A DNA stretch of 64,000 bases from Atopostipes sp963558565 (lineage in GTDB: Bacteria > Bacillota > Bacilli > Lactobacillales > Carnobacteriaceae_A). The stretch spans positions 62,001 to 126,000 of the forward strand of contig CAUWGX010000004.1 in the NCBI GenBank assembly GCA_963558565.1, given 5' to 3'. Below are positions 60,027-64,000 of the stretch, in pieces (the stretch's first letter is position 1; the number at the start of each line of letters is the position of its first letter). Under the pieces are notes generated by a model. That model did no database searches. It was not told the DNA's origin and worked only from the letters and a program-made list of their open reading frames with translations. Made by a program: the position numbers and the translations under genes.

Positions 60027-60248
60027 ATGAATTCCGAGAAATCAAAAGAGATCTTAAAACTAGTGGATAGTTTTTTTATAAAAAGTAATCATGATATTAA
60101 TAATCAAGCTGATATCTTAAACAAGTTGACGGAACAATTAAAAAGCTGGGAATCTATAAAGAGATTCATTGGTTCCTTTTCTTCTGAAGAAGATAAGGAA
60201 GTTGTAAAAAGAAAAATTTATCCTCTCTATGTAGTTGAAAGAAGTTGA
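60027..60248 (+). CDS. Small hypothetical protein (73 aa)
   Basis: Charged helical protein, MNSEKSKEILKLVDSFFIKS at the start and KRKIYPLYVVERS at the end; no domain recognised. TAGGAG sits 6 nt before the ATG, a good binding site, so translation is likely. It is 110 bp after the TIGR04141 gene on the same strand and may belong to the same unit. TATACT at 60010 is too close to the start to be a normal promoter. Confidence 0.55.
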   Translation: MNSEKSKEILKLVDSFFIKSNHDINNQADILNKLTEQLKSWESIKRFIGSFSSEEDKEVVKRKIYPLYVVERS

Positions 60249-60312
60249 CTTAAAATTAATCGAAGAAATTTTAACATTAAGAAATAACATCATCTTACGA
60301 AAGGGCAGTCTT

Positions 60313-60789
60313 ATGAATTATAAACAGATGGTTTTGTTGGAGGATTTGGTTAGTCAGTTGTGGAATGATTCGGTCGAAGTGGTATTCACGATGGATTATG
60401 ATTACTGTATGGGAACTTTTAGGAAGTTGGAAGTGAATGAATCTGAGCCGGGTGAGTTTGCGGAGTGTTGGATTGATTCTGAGAAACTGCTGGAAGATTA
60501 TCAGCAATTTGCGCTTGGGTCCCACGAATACTTTGAAGATTTAGTGCATAAGTTGAATGAGAGTGATGTAGAAGCTAAAAGAGATAAAATTCAGAGTAGT
60601 ATTTTAGTTGACTGCGAGTTATTTCTTATAGAACAGGGCAGTAACATCGATGACTACTTAACGGGTTACGATGGACCAGAAATCGTTTATAATCTATACA
60701 AACTTGGTGAGCATCACGAACGATATTTAATCAAAGAACCTCACATCGAGCCGGTGTTTGTGTTTGAGAAAGAGAAGTTGAAATCATAA
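60313..60789 (+). CDS. Hypothetical acidic protein (158 aa)
   Basis: Soluble acidic protein, begins MNYKQMVLLEDLVSQLWNDS and contains VVFTMDYDYCMGTFRKLEVN, GSHEYFEDLVHKLNESDVEA and LTGYDGPEIVYNLYKLGEHH; not recognised. The ATG at 60313 is supported by GAAAGGG 7 nt upstream; the frame is open to a TTG at 60235 that overlaps the previous gene by 14 nt, so a longer 184-residue form is possible. A terminator follows at 60835. Confidence 0.6.
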   Translation: MNYKQMVLLEDLVSQLWNDSVEVVFTMDYDYCMGTFRKLEVNESEPGEFAECWIDSEKLLEDYQQFALGSHEYFEDLVHKLNESDVEAKRDKIQSSILVDCELFLIEQGSNIDDYLTGYDGPEIVYNLYKLGEHHERYLIKEPHIEPVFVFEKEKLKS

Positions 60790-60834
60790 GTTGTTCGGAA
60801 ATTATACTTAAATATTTAATCATTGAAATACATA

Positions 60835-60896
60835 AAAACAGACCTTAGATAGTGACTGCTTTAGATTAAACGTTACTTTTCTATGGTCTGTTTTAT
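60835..60896 (+). terminator. Terminator after hypothetical gene
   Basis: AAAACAGACC (60835-60844) and GGTCTGTTTT (60885-60894) pair around a long AT-rich loop, followed by ATTG; T-rich on both strands. Confidence 0.65.
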
Positions 60897-60946
60897 TGAT
60901 CTTCTAGAAAGAATTACATATATAAACTTACTTCATAGTTGAGTAT

Positions 60947-61180
60947 CTATTCTTCCTCATCTACATATTCTATGCTCATAATTTCATTGATATCTGTAAT
61001 ATCCAATTCTTCAGCAATTTTGGTAATATAGCTTAACTCAAGTTGTTTTCTTTTTCCATTTGCGAGTTCACTTAATCGAGCAGGTTCTATTGCAGCTTGC
61101 ATAGCTAATTCAGCTTGGGTGAGACCGTGCTTTTGTGCTAATTCTTTGATATGGAATACTATTTTTCTTGGTCGATACAT
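60947..61180 (-). CDS. XRE family helix-turn-helix regulator
   Basis: 77-residue Cro/C1-type DNA-binding protein: IKELAQKHGLTQAELAMQAA is helices 1-2, and IEPARLSELANGKRKQLELS the recognition helix region. SYITKIAEELDITDINEIMS completes the five-helix fold, with an acidic tail (YVDEEE). AAAGGAG precedes the ATG. The divergent intergenic region carries two palindromes, at 61202 and 61243, placed to bind this dimeric repressor and control itself and the CAT-protein operon. Confidence 0.88.
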   Translation of the reverse strand: MYRPRKIVFHIKELAQKHGLTQAELAMQAAIEPARLSELANGKRKQLELSYITKIAEELDITDINEIMSIEYVDEEE

Positions 61181-61201
61181 TTCATTTACTCCTTTATTAA
61201 A

Positions 61202-61215
61202 TGCTTATATAAGCA
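61202..61215. promoter_or_regulatory. Palindromic operator candidate O2
   Basis: TGCTTATATAAGCA is a perfect 14-bp palindrome between the XRE promoter and its ribosome binding site. It shares the TGC..TA..TA..GCA spacing with the palindrome at 61243. Confidence 0.55.
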
Positions 61216-61229
61216 ATTTTAAAGAAGAA

Positions 61230-61258
61230 ATTAAAAATACCGTTGCCTAATTAGGCAA
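61230..61258 (-). promoter_or_regulatory. Divergent promoter of XRE gene
   Basis: On the minus strand TTGCCT (61258-61253), 17 bp, TTTAAT (61235-61230). The -35 is the mirror half of the palindrome that also supplies the plus-strand -35. Confidence 0.5.
61243..61258. promoter_or_regulatory. Palindromic operator candidate O1
   Basis: TTGCCTAATTAGGCAA is a perfect 16-bp palindrome overlapping the -35 boxes of both divergent promoters. A bound repressor would block both. Confidence 0.65.
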
Positions 61259-61271
61259 TAAGTGTTATTAT
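61243..61271 (+). promoter_or_regulatory. Promoter of CAT-protein/transporter operon
   Basis: TTGCCT (61243-61248), 17 bp, TATTAT (61266-61271) with a TG at 61263-61264, an extended -10. Its -35 lies inside the palindrome O1. Confidence 0.6.
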
Positions 61272-61310
61272 ATAATTATAATTGTTCAGAAGGGGAGCTT
61301 AAATAAAGAT

Positions 61311-61376
61311 ATGGCAGGTTATATTAAGATTATCTCTTATTTTGGAATGTTTATTGGAACTTTCAATTATTTCTAA
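61311..61376 (+). CDS. Possible 21-residue peptide in operon leader
   Basis: ATG 61311 to TAA 61374 encodes MAGYIKIISYFGMFIGTFNY plus a final Phe, hydrophobic and aromatic. AGGGGAG is 13 nt upstream, farther than usual. It ends 19 bp before the CAT-protein start. It may be chance or a leader peptide. Confidence 0.25.
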   Translation: MAGYIKIISYFGMFIGTFNYF

Positions 61377-61395
61377 ACGGAGAGGCTGAATAATT

Positions 61396-61578
61396 TTGAA
61401 AGCGCTGTATATAATTAGTCACAATGCTGTTTTGCTGAGAGATGAAAATGGAAGGAGGTGTATTGTAACAGGTAAAGGCATTGGCTTTATGAAGGAAAAG
61501 GGGGATCAGATCAATCAAAATTTGATACAAAATGTATTTGTGGAAGAAGATAATTATACAGAAGGAAAGATGGTTTGA
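61396..61578 (+). CDS. Stand-alone CAT RNA-binding protein (BglG/LicT antiterminator domain)
   Basis: 60-residue protein equal to the N-terminal co-antiterminator domain of LicT/SacY/BglG: KALYIISHNAVLLRDENG, then VTGKGIGFMKEKGDQIN and NVFVEE. The RNA-contacting residues of that family, Asn10, Gly26 and Phe31, are all in place. The two PTS regulation domains (about 220 residues) that normally follow are absent; the frame ends at TGA 61576 with no PRD remnant after it. The start is TTG with GGAGAGG 9 nt upstream. A fitting RAT site and terminator lie just downstream, so it probably controls the transporter gene at 61733. AAAGCGCT over the start resembles part of a cre site. Confidence 0.8.
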   Translation: MKALYIISHNAVLLRDENGRRCIVTGKGIGFMKEKGDQINQNLIQNVFVEEDNYTEGKMV

Positions 61579-61590
61579 AAATTGAATATC

Positions 61591-61621
61591 GGGGAGTTAC
61601 TTATACCAGGAGGCTTTAACC
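61591..61621 (+). promoter_or_regulatory. RAT antiterminator RNA site
   Basis: GGGGAGTTACT..CAGGAGGCTTTAACC fits the ribonucleic-antiterminator pattern of LicT/SacY systems (GG..TGTTACTG..CAGGCAAAACC). Its 3' end overlaps the 5' arm of the terminator at 61618, so the two folds exclude each other. Confidence 0.7.
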
Positions 61622-61669
61622 CAAATTCTTAGCTGGACGTGTACGTTCGGAGAAGAGTTTGGGTTTTTT
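61618..61669 (+). terminator. Terminator controlled by RAT/CAT protein
   Basis: AACCCAAATTCTT (61618-61630) and AAGAGTTTGGGTT (61653-61665) pair around TGGACGTGTACGTTC, followed by TTTT. It lies in the leader of the transporter gene. Confidence 0.8.
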
Positions 61670-61732
61670 GTATGGATGAATATAAAAAAAGAAAAACTAA
61701 AATAAAAACGTTTTACGACGGAGGAGTAAAAA

Positions 61733-63166
61733 ATGAATGAAGAAGTAGCTATTCAAGAAGAAAGATTGATAAGTACTAAACCCTTTGGGCTTAAAGATAA
61801 ATTAGGTTACTTAGCGGGTGACTTTGCTAACAGTATGACGTTTATCTTGGCTAGTTCATTCTTGATGGTATTTTACACGGAAGTTTTGCATATTGAAGGG
61901 GCAGCTGTTGGAACTTTATTTGTTATTGCACGTGTAATGGATGCCTTTACGGATGTCATGATGGGAAGAATCGTCGATAAAGCAAAATCAGTAGAAGGTG
62001 AAGGAAAATTTAAACCCTGGATTCGGAGGATGGCAGGGCCGGTTGCACTAGCGAATTTTCTTATGTATCAGTCATCTCTAGTGAATGCTCCGATGATTGT
62101 ACGAATTATTTATATGTATATTACTTATTTATTATGGGGTAGTATTTTTTACACAGCTGTTAATATTCCATACGGTTCAATGGCAGGAGTTATGTCGCCA
62201 GATCCAGATGAGCGAACATCGCTTTCGGTATTCCGAGCAACCGGAGCGACCATATCGAGTATGCTCATTGGTGTAGTGACACCGTTATTCATTTTCGAGA
62301 CAGATGCAATAGGAAATGAAGTTGTACGGGGAGGATGGGTGTTTCCAACAGTAGCTGGCGTGTTTTCTGTACTCGCTATTCTTTTCTATTATATTTGCCA
62401 TAAATGGTCAACAGAACGTGTTAAAGTCCCGGAAGAAAGTGAAGAAGAACAAGTACCATTTCTCCAATCTTTCAAACAAGTCTTAACGAATCGTTCACTG
62501 GTGGGGATTGCGTTAGCCTCTATTTTATTATTAATGAGCATGATTTCTATGCAGCAACTCATAAATTATCTTTTCCCATTTTATTACGGGGAATCATCTG
62601 GTATTTCCATTATGACGTTTCTTATGACTGGGCTTTCTTTAGTAGTTGGAATGCCTATCGCTAACTGGTTAGGAAAATCGATAGGGAAAAAAGAAGTAGG
62701 GACCCTTGGAATGTTTGCTGGTTCTGCATTGTTCTTTCTTCTCTATTTTATGCGTCCGGAAAACATGTTTATTTTTATCGTCATTGCGTCCTTTGGGTTT
62801 TTATCCATTGGTATTTTTAATGGCATTGTCTGGGGAGCGGTGACAGATGTTGTGGATGATCATGATGTCCAAAAAGATGAAAGAGCAGATGGCGTCATTT
62901 ACGGAGTGAACTCTTTCGCACGTAAAGTTGGTCAAGCATTGGCAGGTGGAATGGGTGGTTATGCGTTAACCTTTATTGGCTATGAACCTGGAGCTACTGA
63001 ACAAGCAGCAGGCGTTTTAGATAGTCTTTATGATGTGACGATATTAATACCAGCCATTGGTTCTCTCATTTGCGGTTTTGTTTTACTTTTCTTATATCCG
63101 TTAAGTAAGAAACGTGTGGAAGAAAATCAACGTCTTTTAAATGAAAGAGCGGTCGAAAGAGAATAA
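61733..63166 (+). CDS. GPH-family sugar/glycoside:cation symporter (MFS)
   Basis: 477-residue, 12-helix transporter of the glycoside-pentoside-hexuronide family: KDKLGYLAGDFANSMTFILA, VMDAFTDVMMGRIVDKAKS (the family's conserved DxxxDxxMG loop), YGSMAGVMSPDPDERTSLSVF and VDDHDVQKDERADGVIYGVNS. CGGAGGAGTAAAAA precedes the ATG. No C-terminal EIIA-like domain is fused. Expressed from the CAT/RAT-controlled leader and followed 97 bp later by an amidase gene. The substrate is not known; the antiterminator suggests a beta-glucoside-like inducer. Confidence 0.9.
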   Translation: MNEEVAIQEERLISTKPFGLKDKLGYLAGDFANSMTFILASSFLMVFYTEVLHIEGAAVGTLFVIARVMDAFTDVMMGRIVDKAKSVEGEGKFKPWIRRMAGPVALANFLMYQSSLVNAPMIVRIIYMYITYLLWGSIFYTAVNIPYGSMAGVMSPDPDERTSLSVFRATGATISSMLIGVVTPLFIFETDAIGNEVVRGGWVFPTVAGVFSVLAILFYYICHKWSTERVKVPEESEEEQVPFLQSFKQVLTNRSLVGIALASILLLMSMISMQQLINYLFPFYYGESSGISIMTFLMTGLSLVVGMPIANWLGKSIGKKEVGTLGMFAGSALFFLLYFMRPENMFIFIVIASFGFLSIGIFNGIVWGAVTDVVDDHDVQKDERADGVIYGVNSFARKVGQALAGGMGGYALTFIGYEPGATEQAAGVLDSLYDVTILIPAIGSLICGFVLLFLYPLSKKRVEENQRLLNERAVERE

Positions 63167-63263
63167 TGGTATAAAATTTAGAGTGTCTTAAAAATGAATC
63201 TGGCAGTTAGCTATTTTCCATAAAAAAAGAATAAAACAAAAATATACTAAAGGAGAGAAACAA

Positions 63264-64000
63264 ATGAAATTAGAAGAATATATTAAACACGATGCGGTAG
63301 GTTTAGCAGAAATGGTTAAAAATAACGAAGTTACACCGGAGGAACTGAAAGGTTTAGCATTCGAAATGCTGGATAAAGTAAATGCTAGATTAAATGTGGT
63401 TGCTACCTTAGTACCTGATGAATTAGCAAATCAAGAGGATTGGGTAAGTTATGACGGCCCGTTTGCAGGGATTCCTTTCTTTATTAAAGATGTTCCACCT
63501 CTGGCAGCGGGCTTGGAAGCAAACAATGGGAGTCGCTTTTTACAAGGAAATAAAAATAATTACGATGCAAATTTAATGAAAAGGTTCAGAAAAGCAGGAC
63601 TAAATACGATTGCGACAGGTACTGTTCCAGAATACTCAGCTAATTTCACTACCGAATCTGAGCTATATGGCATAACACGCAACCCATGGAATACGGAATA
63701 TAGTGTAGGTGGTTCGAGTGGAGGTTCGGCTGCAGCTGTAGCGGCAGGAATTGTCCCTATTGCTCATGGTGGAGATGGGGGAGGCTCTATTAGAGTCCCG
63801 GCCGCGAATAATGGATTAATTGGTTTAAAAACAACTCGTGGTAGAACGCCAAATGGCCCTGATCGGGGTGAAACTGATGCAGGTACAGCGGTTCAATTTG
63901 GTATGACGAAATCAATAAGAGACACTGCTTTATATCTGGATGAAATTAGTGGACCAGATATAGGAGCTTATGCATATGCGGAACCTCCAAAGCAGCCTTA
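63264..64000 (+). CDS. Amidase (amidase-signature family), 3' end outside window
   Basis: Open to the window edge, 245 residues seen of an expected 450-500. FIKDVPPLAAG holds the catalytic Lys and VGGSSGGSAAAVAAG the cis-Ser and Ser nucleophile region. PIAHGGDGGGSIRVPAANNG and LIGLKTTRGRTPNGPD match the amidase signature, so the Ser-cisSer-Lys triad is complete. AAAGGAGAGAAACAA precedes the ATG. It follows the GPH transporter with no terminator between, suggesting one operon that imports and hydrolyses an amide-bearing compound; the substrate is unknown. Confidence 0.88.
   Translation, partial: MKLEEYIKHDAVGLAEMVKNNEVTPEELKGLAFEMLDKVNARLNVVATLVPDELANQEDWVSYDGPFAGIPFFIKDVPPLAAGLEANNGSRFLQGNKNNYDANLMKRFRKAGLNTIATGTVPEYSANFTTESELYGITRNPWNTEYSVGGSSGGSAAAVAAGIVPIAHGGDGGGSIRVPAANNGLIGLKTTRGRTPNGPDRGETDAGTAVQFGMTKSIRDTALYLDEISGPDIGAYAYAEPPKQP

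Noticed and set aside
1..64000. Insertion sequence or transposase, integrase, prophage genes, tRNA or rRNA
   Set aside because: No transposase, integrase or phage protein motif and no tRNA/rRNA sequence was recognised, despite the accessory nature of several regions.

Overview
The window is low-GC Firmicutes DNA, most likely from the order Lactobacillales (Carnobacteriaceae or Aerococcaceae-like). The evidence is the dnaI-thrS and infC-rpmI-rplT blocks, the spx-mecA-coiA-pepF-yjbH-CYTH neighbourhood, strong AGGAGG-type ribosome binding sites with frequent TTG starts, extended -10 promoters and catabolite (cre) sites. The family assignment is inference; no rRNA or tRNA gene is visible.

Layout. 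1-4250: housekeeping translation genes: the dnaI tail, thrS behind a T-box leader, and infC-rpmI-rplT behind an L20-type leader, with infC starting at ATA. 4250-8900: a uracil-DNA-glycosylase-like gene, a NERD-domain gene flanked by two arrays of four 42-bp repeats, an M42 aminopeptidase and lipoate ligase. 9100-18500: the proteolysis/competence block (spx, mecA, coiA, pepF, then a YjbH-like adaptor and a CYTH gene), interrupted by a phosphoglycerol-transferase-like membrane enzyme and a CapA-like lipoprotein. 18777-21330: a GtrB/CsbB-type glycosyltransferase with a GT-C partner. 21543-31424: a first Wzx/Wzy-type polysaccharide locus (initiating transferase, three glycosyltransferases, an asparagine-synthetase-like protein, a Wzz-like protein, polymerase, flippase).

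31633-42207: metabolism: M20 deacylase; RpiR regulator, GH1 6-phospho-glycosidase, M81 (MlrC) protein and PTS EIIBC with cre sites; glutamate dehydrogenase; a galacturonokinase-like GHMP kinase with a sugar nucleotidyltransferase. 42997-57262: a second Wzx/Wzy capsule locus starting with cpsC-cpsD-cpsB. It carries a complete bacillosamine-type set (PglF, PglE, PglC, PglD-like, plus a PglA-like transferase) and a WbpO/WbpP-like pair predicted to make UDP-N-acetyl-hexosaminuronic acid. The locus therefore predicts a surface glycan primed by a di-N-acetyl-bacillosamine-type sugar and containing an aminouronic acid.

57263-61200 is an accessory patch: a decayed DUF4301-like pseudogene, a TIGR04141/DUF6119 family gene, two unrecognised small genes and an XRE repressor divergent from the next unit. 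61201-64000 is a regulated transport operon: divergent promoters over two palindromic operators, a 60-residue stand-alone CAT RNA-binding protein, an RAT/terminator pair, a GPH-family transporter and an amidase cut by the window end.

Most noteworthy: the 42-bp-periodic twin arrays around the NERD gene, the PRD-less antiterminator with its own RAT site plus XRE operators, the TIGR04141 patch next to a gene graveyard, and two complete polysaccharide loci separated by a sugar-metabolism island.
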